A program made the position numbers and the translations under genes. DNA of 64,000 bases from Dehalococcoidia bacterium (lineage in GTDB: Bacteria > Chloroflexota > Dehalococcoidia > SM23-28-2 > RBG-16-64-32): NCBI GenBank assembly GCA_030649945.1, contig JAUSFE010000032.1, positions 107,370 through 171,369 of the forward strand, written 5' to 3'. How positions within the stretch are numbered: position 1 is the stretch's first letter; every line of letters starts with the position of its first letter. Shown one piece after another: positions 17,401 through 25,531 of this stretch. The notes beneath the pieces are model-generated. The model was not told the DNA's origin. It ran no database searches and saw only the letters and a program-made list of their open reading frames with translations.

Positions 17401-17992
17401 GGATGCCCATGTTGGCGCCGCGGCGGGTGCCGCCCTGCTTGATGGCCTCCGTGGCGGCGTCAAAGACCCTCAGGAAGGAGACCGGGCCGGAGGCCACGCC
17501 CATGGTGGAGCGCACGCGGTCGCCCCGCGGGCGCAGGCGGGAGAAGGCGTAGCCGGTGCCGCCGCCGGACTGGTGGATGACCGCCGTCTCCTTGATCGCC
17601 TCGAAGATGCCCTCGATGCTATCTGGCACGGGCAGGACGAAGCAGGCGGCCAGCTGCTGGAGCTCGCGGCCCGCGTTCATGAGGGTGGGGGAGTTGGGCA
17701 GGAAGTCCAGGCGCTGCATGAGGGCGAGGAAGCGCCCTTCCCAGAGCGCCGCTCTCTCCTCAGGCTCGGCAGCGGCGCTGCGGCCGGGGTCTAAACGCGC
17801 CTTATCAACATTTTCAGGGTTGTACGTGAGCTCCGCCTGGGCGATATTGTGGGCGACGCGCCGCAAGAGTTGCTCGGGTGTCTCCGCGGGGCGTCCCGAG
17901 TCGTCCTTGGCCAGATAGCGTCGTTCCAGCACGATACGGGCGTTGTCAGATAGCGCCAGCTGTGCTGCTCCGTCGCGTTCGCGTGTGCTCAT
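14468..17992 (-). CDS. nrdJ: Class II (adenosylcobalamin-dependent) ribonucleotide reductase 1, with intein
   Basis: This enzyme makes deoxyribonucleotides using a B12 radical. The 1174-residue precursor consists of N-extein (1-299), intein (300-664) and C-extein (665-1174); mature size would be 809 residues. N-extein blocks include FLPNSPTLMNAGRELQQLAACFVLPV and GGGTGYAFSRLRP. The splice junction is ATNP/CVTG...YVHN/CGEQPL, placing the intein right before the catalytic thiyl cysteine of NPCGEQ. TVAPTGTISIIADASSGIEP is in the C-extein. The C-terminus has redox/zinc cysteines (CPEC, CLVCRSC, RCG). A TGCTATACT lies 10 bases upstream of the ATG with no ribosome-binding site, suggesting a leaderless mRNA. 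Confidence 0.96.
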   Translation of the reverse strand: MSTRERDGAAQLALSDNARIVLERRYLAKDDSGRPAETPEQLLRRVAHNIAQAELTYNPENVDKARLDPGRSAAAEPEERAALWEGRFLALMQRLDFLPNSPTLMNAGRELQQLAACFVLPVPDSIEGIFEAIKETAVIHQSGGGTGYAFSRLRPRGDRVRSTMGVASGPVSFLRVFDAATEAIKQGGTRRGANMGILAVTHPDIEEFICLKADMRALQNFNISVALSERFMEAVERDEEYELINPRDGSVAGRRRAREVFQLIVANAWKNGDPGIVFIDRINRDNPTPNLGEIEATNPCVTGETWVLTDGGPRQVCELLGKPERLVVDGVAFSTGDSGFFPTGTRTVVRLETGEGHVLRLTPDHLVARAAHLTRYSRRTEWVAARELKPGDRIVLHDHRCRPEWPGRYGEEEGYLIGLLVGDGTLKEDKAVLASWPQAAGAEGMMQAAESAARTLPHRRDFLGWRPVPGREWRLSLAAVRHLALSLGMTPGRKAISPALEKASSQFYRGFLRGLFDCDGSVQGHHGKGVSIRLAQSDLCLLQAVQRMLLRLGIASRIYRNRRLEGKRPLPDGRGGHRLYAIKAQHELVIAGENLARYQAVINFEDTAKRTRLTTALNRYKRMLNRERFLATVSAIVADGDQEVFDVQVPGINAFDANGLYVHNCGEQPLLPYESCNLGSLNLARFVKTGGEKPRLDWERLATIIPECVRFLDDVIDMNRYPVPQIDDATRLTRKIGLGVMGWHDALLQLGIPYDCEEALALGEEVMRFIQEKANDASLDLARERGVFPAWKGSRYDPESPHRNATRTTVAPTGTISIIADASSGIEPVFALAYTRRHYLDPKEPSKLTTLREVNKYFLQVAQDGGFYGEELMDYLAAGGSLRERNDVPDWAQRLFVTAHEIAPEWHVRMQAAFQRHTDNAVSKTINFPYAAAESDVAQAFWLAHREGCKGITIYREGSRDYSVLSHTTVNMKGPEQETAPALAEIAGGIEAAIAGLGRPKPYREHLAGERRSITHKFQVADQEGYITVGLYDDGRPGEIFVKINKEGSTVSGLMDAVAVLTSVTLQYGVAIADLAAKLKNTRFQPYGRTNNPQVPWATSLVDYIFRWLELKFAPEAARADASYHLSDASAHAGAQTGARTGEPTGMGCPECGALLAYQEGCLVCRSCGYNRCG
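16001..17095 (-). mobile_element. LAGLIDADG intein within RNR 1
   Basis: A 365-residue intein. Block A is CVTGETWVLTDGGPRQV, block B has GHVLRLTPDHLVAR with the T-x-x-H needed for the first splicing step, and the C-terminal blocks read VFDVQVPGINAFDANGLYVHN. The C-extein begins with cysteine. Two dodecapeptide homing-endonuclease motifs are present, GYLIGLLVGDGTL and FLRGLFDCDGSV, so the element appears full-length and possibly still mobile. All splice residues (Cys1, block B His, terminal His-Asn, +1 Cys) are intact. Confidence 0.95.
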
Positions 17993-18002
17993 ATCTGGTC
18001 AA

Positions 18003-18008
18003 AGTATA
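18003..18008 (-). promoter_or_regulatory. Extended -10 element of RNR 1
   Basis: TGCTATACT on the minus strand matches an extended -10. It ends 10 bases before the ATG, leaving almost no leader and no Shine-Dalgarno sequence. Confidence 0.5.
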
Positions 18009-18122
18009 GCACCGAGGAGAGCCGAAACTTACTCGGGAGTGACAGCCAGGGCGGGAGCGCAGAGCGGGGAGCGAAGGACGGAAGTCGGCAACCCGGAAGC
18101 AAGTCAGTCTCGGTTCCGTCTA

Positions 18123-18150
18123 TTGACAAAAAGTTCAGTCCGATTACCAT
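18123..18150 (+). promoter_or_regulatory. Candidate promoter of the DGQHR gene
   Basis: Perfect TTGACA (18123-18128), a 16-base spacer and TACCAT (18145-18150), 33 bases before the start of the DGQHR gene. The surrounding 18.10-18.16 kb is locally AT-richer. Confidence 0.5.
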
Positions 18151-18183
18151 TTAGGGTAGCCGCAGACAAAGGGGGCGGGGAGA

Positions 18184-19326
18184 ATGGCTATTTCCGCAGT
18201 TGACTTGGCGCGCGGGCCGGCCGCCGCTTCGGGTGTGCTGCAGGTGCACGCCTTACGCTTCCGCCAGAAGCGGCCCGACGTGAACCTCTACGTTACAGCC
18301 TTGCCCCTGAAGGCGCTGCTGGGGCGGTTTCAGGCGGACACCTACGCGGCGCAGAACCCACGGGGTTACCAGCGGCCCGTCACCGCGTCGCGGCTGCGGC
18401 AGCTGTCCGGCTATATGCAGTCCGAAGAGGGGATGCTGCCGACGTCCGTCCTCCTGTGCATCCGGCAGCCGCATCGCGCCGCCTTCCAGCCGGACGCCGG
18501 CGCCAACGGCTCCGGGGACAGCGGGCTGCTGACGATCCCGCCGGACGTGCCGCTGTGGGTGGTGGATGGCCAGCACCGGCTGTTCGGCCTGGAGCGGGCG
18601 CTGAAGAAGGACAAGGTCAAGTGGCTGGCGGACTACCCGCTGCCCCTGGTGATCGTCGAGGGCATCGACGCTTACGAGGAGATGCGCTACTTCCACGTGA
18701 TCAACACCCGCCAGAAGGGCGTGCCCACAGACGTGGTGGACCGCCACCTGCTGGCCATGCGCGAGGCGGAGGGCCCAGCCCTCCTGGAGCGCGAGGGAGA
18801 ACGCAGCTACGCCAGGGCCCGCGCGACGAAGCTGACGGACCTGCTGAACGGCGACGCGTCCAGCCCCTGGCGCGGGATGATCCGCCTGCCGGGCGAGGCT
18901 CTGCAGGCCCGCCACATGATGCGCCAGCACAGCATGGTAACCTCGCTCGATCCGGTCGTGAACGACGGCTTCGTGCGGCGGCTGGGCGACGACGAGGCCG
19001 GTAAGCTGCTCCTGAACTACTGGAACGCCGCGCGGGAGCGCTGGCTCAGCGCCTTCGAGACGCCGCGCGAATACGTGATCCAGCGGCCCCTGGGCGCCGG
19101 TGGGCTGCACCAGATCTTCCCCGACGTGCTGGAGCTGTGCCGCGCCGCGGACGACTTCTCTGCCGCCAAGATATACGACGTCCTCTCAGACGTGGGCCGC
19201 AGCGCCGGATTCTGGCACGTGACGCGCGGCCACTACATGGTGCGGCAGACCGGCTCGCGGCAGGTGCGCATGCTGGCGGAGTACCTGCGAGAGCGACTGC
19301 CCAGGCCCGTGCTGCGCCGGCTGTGA
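18184..19326 (+). CDS. Orphan DGQHR domain protein (DndB/DpdB-like)
   Basis: The 380-residue protein carries WVVDGQHRLFGLERAL near residue 127, the hallmark of DGQHR proteins. It continues with PLPLVIVEGIDAYEEMRYFHVINTRQKGVPTDVVD, the typical N-T-x-Q-K-x-V follow-up. Known members regulate or assist DNA phosphorothioation (DndB) or 7-deazaguanine insertion (DpdB). No dnd or dpd partner genes are visible within the window. The C-terminal half (VTSLDPVVNDGFVRRLGDDEAGKLLLNYWNAARERW) is alpha-helical and family-like. GGGGAG before the ATG supports the start. Role here is unknown. Confidence 0.85.
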   Translation: MAISAVDLARGPAAASGVLQVHALRFRQKRPDVNLYVTALPLKALLGRFQADTYAAQNPRGYQRPVTASRLRQLSGYMQSEEGMLPTSVLLCIRQPHRAAFQPDAGANGSGDSGLLTIPPDVPLWVVDGQHRLFGLERALKKDKVKWLADYPLPLVIVEGIDAYEEMRYFHVINTRQKGVPTDVVDRHLLAMREAEGPALLEREGERSYARARATKLTDLLNGDASSPWRGMIRLPGEALQARHMMRQHSMVTSLDPVVNDGFVRRLGDDEAGKLLLNYWNAARERWLSAFETPREYVIQRPLGAGGLHQIFPDVLELCRAADDFSAAKIYDVLSDVGRSAGFWHVTRGHYMVRQTGSRQVRMLAEYLRERLPRPVLRRL

Positions 19327-19366
19327 CGCGGCGCCCGCGCGGCGGTCCGAGGTCTGGCCTCCCGCC

Positions 19367-22000
19367 TCACCGGCGGCGGCGCGTCCCGGCGGCGGCGCGG
19401 GACGCCCTGGCCGGCCGGGTGCCATTTTTCGAACGAGGCGGAGGGAACAGCTTCCCGCAGGGGCACCCGCGGAGGCACTCCTCGAACGCGTCTGCGGGCA
19501 TCGGCCTGGCGCAGAGGTAGCCCTGGAACAGATCGCACCCTCCGTCGCGCAGGAAATTGAGCTGCTGCTGCGTCTCCACGCCCTCCGCGACAATCTCCAG
19601 GCCCAGCCTGTGGGCGAGGGCGATGATCTCGCTGACGAGAGCGGCGTCGTTGGGGTCGGTAGTCAGGTCGCGGATGAAGGAGCGGTCGATCTTGAGGGCG
19701 TGGATCGGAAAGTCGCGCAGATAGCGGAGGGACGAGTGGCCCGTGCCGAAGTCATCTATGGAGATGCGGATTCCCATCTCTCTGAGCTGACGCAGCACGG
19801 AGATGGTGAATGCGGCGTCCCGCATGGCGGTGCTCTCCGTGATCTCCAGCTCAAGGTGGGTGGCATCCAGCCCCGTGTCCTTCAACGCCTGGGCGACGGT
19901 CTGTACGAAGTCCCGCTCCTGGAACTGGCGCATTGAGATGTTGACCGCAACGCGCAGGGGCGGGAGCCCCGCTGCCAGCCAGGCCCGGACCTGGGCGGCC
20001 GCCGTGCGCAGCACCCACTTACCCAGGGGGACGATCAGGCCGGTCTCCTCCGCCACAGGGATGAACTCGTCGGGAGAGACGACGCCGCGGCTGGGATGGC
20101 GCCAGCGCAGCAGGGCTTCCGCGCCCACCATCTGGCCGGTGCCGATCGCCAGTTGCGGCTGGTAGTAGATGTCGAACTCTTCGTGCTCCAGGGCGTCGCG
20201 CAGCTCCTGGTCCAGGGCCAGGCGCTCCGCCGCGCCGAGGTTCATGGAGGGGGCGTAGAGCTGGTAGTTGCTCCGGCCCATGTCCTTGGCGCGGTAGAGG
20301 GCGGCATCGGCGTTCCTGATCAGCGCATCGGCGGTTTCCCCGTCCTGCGGGTAGAAGCTGATGCCGATGCTGATGGTGGCGTGAACCTCCTGGCCGCCTA
20401 AGGGGAACGGCTCCCGGAAGGCGTTCCGGATATCTGTGGCCACCCGCGAAGCGGCGGCGGCCGAGACATGGCCGGCCAAGAGCAGGATAAACTCATCGCC
20501 GCCGATCCTGGCCACGGTGTCTCCCTGGCGGACGAGGCCTTGGAGGCGCTCTCCGGCGGCTTTCAGGACGGCGTCACCGGCGGCGTGGCCGAGAGTGTCG
20601 TTGACGAGCTTGAAGTGATCAACGTCAACGGACATCAGGCAGAGCGATTGGCCGGCGCGGCGCGCCTGGGCGAGCGCCACAGAGAGCCGGTCCTCGAAGA
20701 GAGCCCGGTTGGGCAGCCCGGTGAGGGGGTCGTGATAGGCCATGTGTCTGATCGTCTCTTCCGCCCGCTTGCGAGCGGTGATGTCGCGGGAGACGATGAC
20801 GGCGCGTATCTCCCCCGCGTCCGACTGGAAGGGCTTGCCGGCGCTCTCCATCCACAGCCATTCCCCGTCTTTGCGCCGGCTGCGATAGACGGCAGCGCCG
20901 GGGTTGCCGGTGCTGACGGCCCGTATGAACTCTTGCATCACGGCCGGGCGGTCCTCGGGGTGGACGAGGTCGAAGATGCTCGTCCCGAGCAGCTCATCGG
21001 GTTCGTAACCGAGAACATCCCGGTAGCTGGGACTGGCGAAGGTGAAACGGCCATCGATGCTGGTCTCCAGCACGAGGTCAAACGTGTTGTCAGTCAGGGA
21101 GCGGTAGCGGACCTCGCTGGCCCGCAACTGCGCGGTCCGCTCGCGCACCTGCTCTTCCAGCGAGCGATTGAGCTCCACCAGCGCCTCCGTCATCTGGTTA
21201 AAAGATGCGCCAACCCGGATCAGCTCCCGTGGCCCCGTCTCCGGCGCGCGGGCCTCCAGATCGCCGCTGGCCACGGCGAGCGCTGCGGAATCCAGCCGGG
21301 AGAGCGGGCGCAGGATGGAGCGCGCGATGAGAACGGACGCCGCCGCGGCCACGATCGCGCCGGCGGCGCCGCCCAGCACGGCAAACCAGAAGGCCGCGTC
21401 GCCGGTCTGGTTCGCCTGGGCGCGGATGTCGTCCAGTTCCCCGCGTTCCTCTTCGATGAACGTGTCAAACTCCAGCTTCGCCGACAGCAGGCTGGGCGCC
21501 GCGACGGCGATGACCGCAGCGGCCCCCCGCGCGTCGCCGCGCTGTCTGAGCGTGATGACCTGCTCCGCCATCTCCGACGCAAAGCGGATTGTGGCCAGGA
21601 ATTGCCCGAACGTCGCCGCAGCCTGTTCGTGGCCGAGCGCCCGTTCCGCAGCTTCGGCGCCGACGAGCATCTCTTTCGCGCTGGCCAGGTTGGAACGAAT
21701 TGGAGGGATTGTCTGCTCGTCCCCCGTCGAGACGTAAAGCTGAAGCAGGGCCACCGCGAACGCCGCGTCGCCCTCGGTCTCCTGGAGAAGAGAGACAGCA
21801 ACAGCGGCGGTCTGCATCTGGGCCAGGTCGGATCGGTGCGCCCGCGTCTGCCAGGCGCTGCCCGCCGCGCCGAGCGCCATCATGATTACGAGCAGCGCGA
21901 AGCCCGCGATGATGCGGCCTCGCAGCGTCGCGAGGGGCGAGAAGATGCGCATGGCCGGGGGCCAGAGCCGCGCCCGGCCGGCGGTGTCGGTTCGGCTCAT
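19367..22000 (-). CDS. Membrane sensor with PAS, GGDEF and EAL domains
   Basis: An 877-residue cyclic-di-GMP protein. It has TM1 (about 28-48), an extracytoplasmic four-helix sensor, TM2 (about 205-228), a HAMP linker ([24 protein letters not shown]), a coiled coil and a PAS domain ([21 protein letters not shown]). GGDEF follows with an intact [15 protein letters not shown], and EAL with [25 protein letters not shown] metal/catalytic residues are largely present ([31 protein letters not shown]). It may both make and break c-di-GMP. Neither neighbour suggests a specific output. The C-terminal tail is Arg-rich. Confidence 0.94.
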   Translation of the reverse strand: MSRTDTAGRARLWPPAMRIFSPLATLRGRIIAGFALLVIMMALGAAGSAWQTRAHRSDLAQMQTAAVAVSLLQETEGDAAFAVALLQLYVSTGDEQTIPPIRSNLASAKEMLVGAEAAERALGHEQAAATFGQFLATIRFASEMAEQVITLRQRGDARGAAAVIAVAAPSLLSAKLEFDTFIEEERGELDDIRAQANQTGDAAFWFAVLGGAAGAIVAAAASVLIARSILRPLSRLDSAALAVASGDLEARAPETGPRELIRVGASFNQMTEALVELNRSLEEQVRERTAQLRASEVRYRSLTDNTFDLVLETSIDGRFTFASPSYRDVLGYEPDELLGTSIFDLVHPEDRPAVMQEFIRAVSTGNPGAAVYRSRRKDGEWLWMESAGKPFQSDAGEIRAVIVSRDITARKRAEETIRHMAYHDPLTGLPNRALFEDRLSVALAQARRAGQSLCLMSVDVDHFKLVNDTLGHAAGDAVLKAAGERLQGLVRQGDTVARIGGDEFILLLAGHVSAAAASRVATDIRNAFREPFPLGGQEVHATISIGISFYPQDGETADALIRNADAALYRAKDMGRSNYQLYAPSMNLGAAERLALDQELRDALEHEEFDIYYQPQLAIGTGQMVGAEALLRWRHPSRGVVSPDEFIPVAEETGLIVPLGKWVLRTAAAQVRAWLAAGLPPLRVAVNISMRQFQERDFVQTVAQALKDTGLDATHLELEITESTAMRDAAFTISVLRQLREMGIRISIDDFGTGHSSLRYLRDFPIHALKIDRSFIRDLTTDPNDAALVSEIIALAHRLGLEIVAEGVETQQQLNFLRDGGCDLFQGYLCARPMPADAFEECLRGCPCGKLFPPPRSKNGTRPARASRAAAGTRRRR

Positions 22001-22165
22001 GCTACAGGGTAGACGCTGGACGGCCGTGGGGGTTACCGGGGCGCCGGGTGGATGGGGGCAGTGGGGGGAACAAAGTCAGGTCGCGGACGGACCCCATCCG
22101 TCCACGCCCCCAGCGGGTGTGTACATCAGCCGCTGAATGCTGATTGCGCCATGACCGGCGCTGAG

Positions 22166-22258
22166 CTACTTCTTCTTGGCTGCCGGCTTCTTGGCCGCGG
22201 GCCTCTTGGCAGCGGGCTTCTTCGCCGCAGCCTTGCCGGACCTGTTTGCAGGTGGCAT
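22166..22258 (-). CDS. 30-residue Lys/Ala-rich basic protein
   Basis: The small gene starts MPPANRSGKAAAKKPAAK, continues with further KRPAAKK-type repeats, and ends KKK. The product is almost entirely Lys, Ala, Pro and Arg, resembling the C-terminal tails of histone H1-like and AlgP-like DNA-binding proteins. A near-perfect AGGAGGTGA seven bases before the ATG makes translation very likely. It starts 30 bases downstream of the RNR 2 stop on the same strand, so it is the last gene of that operon. A nucleic-acid-binding role is inferred only from composition. Confidence 0.72.
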   Translation of the reverse strand: MPPANRSGKAAAKKPAAKRPAAKKPAAKKK

Positions 22259-22287
22259 CTACTCACCTCCTTTCGGGGACCACGACC

Positions 22288-25191
22288 TCAGCCGCAGCCC
22301 GTCGTCGTGCCGCAGTTGTCGCAACGATAGCAGGTGCCGCAGCGGGTCATGATCCAGCCGCAGCTGGTGCACGGCGGCGCGTCTGTCTGCGTCGTGTTCG
22401 CGAGGCCGTGCCCGTTGCCGGCGCCTGCCTGCCGGCGAGGCAGGTATTCCTGGGCTATCAGCTTCGCCTTCACGGCGGGGGAGAGCACGCCGAACTCCTC
22501 CTTCTCCTCCTCGCTCAGGAACTGGGAGGCCAGCCAGCGGAAGATGTAGTCCACTATGGACTGCGCCACCGGGATCTCCGCGTTCTCAGTGCGGCCGGAG
22601 GGCTCGAAGCGCATGTGCGAGAACTTGTTCACCAGGTCGCGCAGCGGCACGCCGTACTGGAGCGCGAGCGAGATGGAGGTGGCGAAGGCGTCCATCATGC
22701 CGGAGAGCGTGCTGCCCTCCTTGGCCATGGTGACGAAGATCTCTCCCGGCGCCGCTCGCCCTGAGCCTGTCGAAGGGTCTTCGAACATGCCGGCGTTGAT
22801 ATAGCCTTCGTGGCCTTCGATGGAGAACTTGTGCGTGATGGACATGCGGGTGGCCGGCAGGCGGCGGCGCACCGGGTGCGGGGCGTCCCCGGCCCCGCCG
22901 GGCGCAGCAGGCCCCGCCGCGTCGTCCTGCGTGCGCCCCCCCGCCCCGCCGGGCGCAGCAGGCCCCATGTCCCCGCCCCCCGGCTGCTGCGCCCCTACGC
23001 CGTTGTCCTTCTTCGTGCTCAGGACCTGCGCGCGCTTGGAGCCGTCGCGGTAGATGGCCAGCGCTTTCAGGCCCTGCTTCCAGCCTTCGATGTACGCCTG
23101 CTCAATGTCCTCTACCGTGGCGTCTTCGGGCAGGTTGACGGTCTTGGAGATGGCGCCGGAGATGAAGGGCTGGACGGCGCCCATCATCTTGATGTGGCCC
23201 AGCCAGTGGATGGTGCGCTCGCCGTTCTGCGCCTTGAACGCGCAGTCGAAGACGGGCAGGTGCTCGTCCAGCAGGTACGGCGCGCCCTCGATCGTGCCGG
23301 TCTCGTCGATGTGCGCGATGATCGCGTCCACCTGATCGCCGGGGTAGCCCAGGTGGCGCAGGGCCCGCGGCACGGTGCCGTTCACGATCTTCATGAGCCC
23401 GCCGCCGACCAGTGTCTTGTACTTGACCAGCGCGATGTCCGGCTCGATGCCCGTCGTATCGCAGTCCATCATGAAGCTGATGGTGCCGGTGGGCGCGATC
23501 ACCGTCGCCTGGGCGTTGCGGTAGCCGTGCTCGCGGCCCAGGTCAAGCGCCTCGTCCCAGGCGGTGCGGGCAGCGGCGCGCAGTGGCGCAGCATACTGCA
23601 CCCCTGCTTCCGGGATGCCGTATGCGGCCTGGCGGTGCTTCTCGATCACCCCCAGCATGGGCTCGGCGTTCTTCTCGTAGCCGGCGAAGGGTCCCATGCG
23701 GGCGGCGATGCGGGCCGAGGCGGCGTAGGCGTGGCCGGTCATGATGGCCGTGAGCGCACCGGCCCAGGCGCGGCCCTCATCGCTGTCGTAGGGGATGCCC
23801 AGCGACATGAGCAGGGCGCCCAGGTTCGAGTAGCCGAGCCCGAGCTGGCGATAGTCCAGGGCGTTCTGCCAGATCTTCTCCGTGGGGTAAGAGGAGTTAC
23901 CGACGATGATCTCCTGCGCCATGATGCTGAGCGCCACGACGTGCTTGTAGGCGTGGATGTCGAACGCCACCTCCGCCGTAGGGGCGGTTCGCGAACCGCC
24001 CCTACCAGGGCCCTCATCCTCGTTGCCGAGGAACCTCAGCACGTTGATGGAGGCCAGGTTGCAGGCGCTGTCGTCCAGGTGCATGTACTCGGAGCAGGGG
24101 TTGGAGGCGTTGATGGGGCCGCTGTGCGGGCAGGTGTGCCAGTCGTTGATCGTGGTGTGGTACTGGATGCCGGGGTCGGCGCACTCCCAGCCGGCCTGCG
24201 CCATGTCGTGCATCAGCTTGCGCGCCTTGATGGTGTCCGCTACCCGGCCGCCGGTGACGAAGCGGGTGTGCCAGTCGCCGTCGTCCAGCATGGCCTGCAT
24301 GAAGTCGTCGGTGACGCGGACGGAGTTGTTGGCGTTCTGGTACTGGATGCTGATCCAGGCGTCGCCGTCCAGCGACATGTCGTAGCCGGCCTCGCCCAGC
24401 GCGTAGGCCTTGCGCTCTTCCTTGGCCTTGGACCAGATGAACTCCTCGATGTCCGGGTGGTCGACGTTGAGGACTACCATCTTGGCCGCGCGGCGGGTCT
24501 TGCCGCCGGACTTGATCGTCCCGGCCACGGAGTCCGCGCCGCGCATGAAGGAGACCGGCCCGGAGGCCAGGCCGCCGGCGGTGACGTGCTCGCGCGAGCT
24601 GCGCAGGGCCGAGAGGTTGATGCCGGAGCCGGAGCCGCCCTTGAAGATCTTGCCCTCCGTGCGGTACCACTCCAGGATCGAGTCGATGGAGTCCTCGATG
24701 CTGAGGATGAAGCAGGCGCTGCACTGCGGCTGCTCTTCCTGGCCGACGTTGAACCAGACGGGCGAGTTGAAGCAGAGGAGCTGGTTGACCAGCGCGAACT
24801 TCAGCTCGGCGCGGAACGTCTCGCGCTCCTCCTCGTCCGCGAAGTAGGCGCCGTTCCAGCCCCAGTCCGTGATCTGGTTGACGATGCGGTCGATGAGCTG
24901 CTTGACGGAGCGCTCGCGCTCGAGCCCGGGCGTGGGTACGAGCGGTCCCCGGAAATACTTGGAGGCGACGACGTTGGTGGCGTTCTGCGACCACGACCTG
25001 GGGAACTCGACGTCGCGCTGCTCGAAGACGGGGGTGCCGTCGGCGCCGGCGATGACGGCGGCGCGCAGCTCCCACTCGATCTCGTCGTAGGGGTCGATCT
25101 CGGGGCGCGTGAACAGGCGGGCGATGGGCAGGCGGGCCTCCTCGTTCTGGACTGCGTTTCCGCTCGTCTGGACTTCAGGCGCGAGGGTCAT
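22288..25191 (-). CDS. nrdJ: Class II (B12-dependent) ribonucleotide reductase 2
   Basis: A second, distinct class II RNR of 967 residues; the start MTLAPEVQ follows AAAGGA. Landmarks: CFNSPVWFNVGQEEQPQCSACFIL, KGGSGSGINLSALRSSRE, catalytic INASNPCSEYMHLDDSACNLAS (no intein), IAPTGTISFMMDCDTTGIEPD, and the terminal cysteine cluster CTSCGWIMTRCGTCYRCDNC. Several in-frame repeats interrupt it. One is a perfect 28-base palindrome (23978-24005). Another is a DPSTGSGRA insertion (22753-22777) where RNR 1 has only DDGRPGEIF. There is also a duplicated AAPGGAG tract and PRRQAGAG (22424-22444). NrdR is encoded upstream in the same direction. Confidence 0.95.
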   Translation of the reverse strand: MTLAPEVQTSGNAVQNEEARLPIARLFTRPEIDPYDEIEWELRAAVIAGADGTPVFEQRDVEFPRSWSQNATNVVASKYFRGPLVPTPGLERERSVKQLIDRIVNQITDWGWNGAYFADEEERETFRAELKFALVNQLLCFNSPVWFNVGQEEQPQCSACFILSIEDSIDSILEWYRTEGKIFKGGSGSGINLSALRSSREHVTAGGLASGPVSFMRGADSVAGTIKSGGKTRRAAKMVVLNVDHPDIEEFIWSKAKEERKAYALGEAGYDMSLDGDAWISIQYQNANNSVRVTDDFMQAMLDDGDWHTRFVTGGRVADTIKARKLMHDMAQAGWECADPGIQYHTTINDWHTCPHSGPINASNPCSEYMHLDDSACNLASINVLRFLGNEDEGPGRGGSRTAPTAEVAFDIHAYKHVVALSIMAQEIIVGNSSYPTEKIWQNALDYRQLGLGYSNLGALLMSLGIPYDSDEGRAWAGALTAIMTGHAYAASARIAARMGPFAGYEKNAEPMLGVIEKHRQAAYGIPEAGVQYAAPLRAAARTAWDEALDLGREHGYRNAQATVIAPTGTISFMMDCDTTGIEPDIALVKYKTLVGGGLMKIVNGTVPRALRHLGYPGDQVDAIIAHIDETGTIEGAPYLLDEHLPVFDCAFKAQNGERTIHWLGHIKMMGAVQPFISGAISKTVNLPEDATVEDIEQAYIEGWKQGLKALAIYRDGSKRAQVLSTKKDNGVGAQQPGGGDMGPAAPGGAGGRTQDDAAGPAAPGGAGDAPHPVRRRLPATRMSITHKFSIEGHEGYINAGMFEDPSTGSGRAAPGEIFVTMAKEGSTLSGMMDAFATSISLALQYGVPLRDLVNKFSHMRFEPSGRTENAEIPVAQSIVDYIFRWLASQFLSEEEKEEFGVLSPAVKAKLIAQEYLPRRQAGAGNGHGLANTTQTDAPPCTSCGWIMTRCGTCYRCDNCGTTTGCG
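22424..22444. repeat. In-frame palindromic repeat in RNR 2 (C-terminal linker)
   Basis: CCTGCCT and AGGCAGG arms flank GCCGGCG. It encodes part of EYLPRRQAGAGNG just before the terminal cysteine cluster. Confidence 0.7.
22753..22777. repeat. In-frame dispersed repeat in RNR 2
   Basis: Same unit as in recA (3331-3349). It encodes DPSTGSGRA between MFE and the conserved PGEIFV block. RNR 1 has no such residues at this position. Confidence 0.8.
22898..22968. repeat. Direct repeat in RNR 2 linker
   Basis: Two copies of a 23-base GC-rich unit (22898-22920, 22946-22968) encode GPAAPGGAG twice in the linker before the conserved ATRMSITHKF block. Confidence 0.75.
23978..24005. repeat. Perfect 28-base palindrome inside RNR 2
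   Basis: GTAGGGGCGGTTCG is followed directly by its exact reverse complement, with no loop. It encodes GRGGSRTAPT within the segment after CNLASINVLRFLGNED, in frame. Confidence 0.9.
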
Positions 25192-25290
25192 GGGAGATCC
25201 TTTCCATTGCTGAGTTTGTTTGGCATTTTCCGTGTTTTTCAGGTAATGGGTGTTTTGGTTCGGGAATTCGTGTTCCGGTGTGATATGGCG

Positions 25291-25312
25291 ACCCCAACCT
25301 GAAGGCTGGGGT
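25291..25312. repeat. Palindromic repeat upstream of RNR 2
   Basis: ACCCCAACCTGAAGGCTGGGGT, an imperfect palindrome of the CTGAAGG-centred family also seen near 10.7, 27.4, 32.1 and 51.0 kb. It lies between RNR 2 and the small gene upstream. Confidence 0.65.
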
Positions 25313-25324
25313 ATCAAGTGCTTC

Positions 25325-25516
25325 CTAGCGCAGCTCCTGGATGCGCAAGACGCGGGTCTTGGGTACGTCGAAGACCGAGACGTCTGCCTCGCGCTCGTGC
25401 TGGTAGAGGACCACCTGATCCGAGTCCACCTTCCAGCCGTCGGCGTAGACCTCCTCGGTGCGGGCCGGGTCGTTGGCCCGCTCGCTCTGGCGGTACATCA
25501 CGCGGAACTTCTTCAT
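25325..25516 (-). CDS. Small hypothetical protein (63 residues)
   Basis: MKKFRVMYRQSERANDP leads into TEEVYADGWKVDSDQVVLY and a C-terminal VPKTRVLRIQELR. It reads like a small antiparallel beta protein and is mildly charged, with no membrane segment. The ATG is preceded by a GGGAGGTGTCGCG-type ribosome-binding site (GGGAGG). It lies between NrdR and RNR 2 on their strand, suggesting co-expression with nucleotide reduction. No family recognised. Confidence 0.68.
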   Translation of the reverse strand: MKKFRVMYRQSERANDPARTEEVYADGWKVDSDQVVLYQHEREADVSVFDVPKTRVLRIQELR

Positions 25517-25531
25517 CGCGACACCTCCCGG

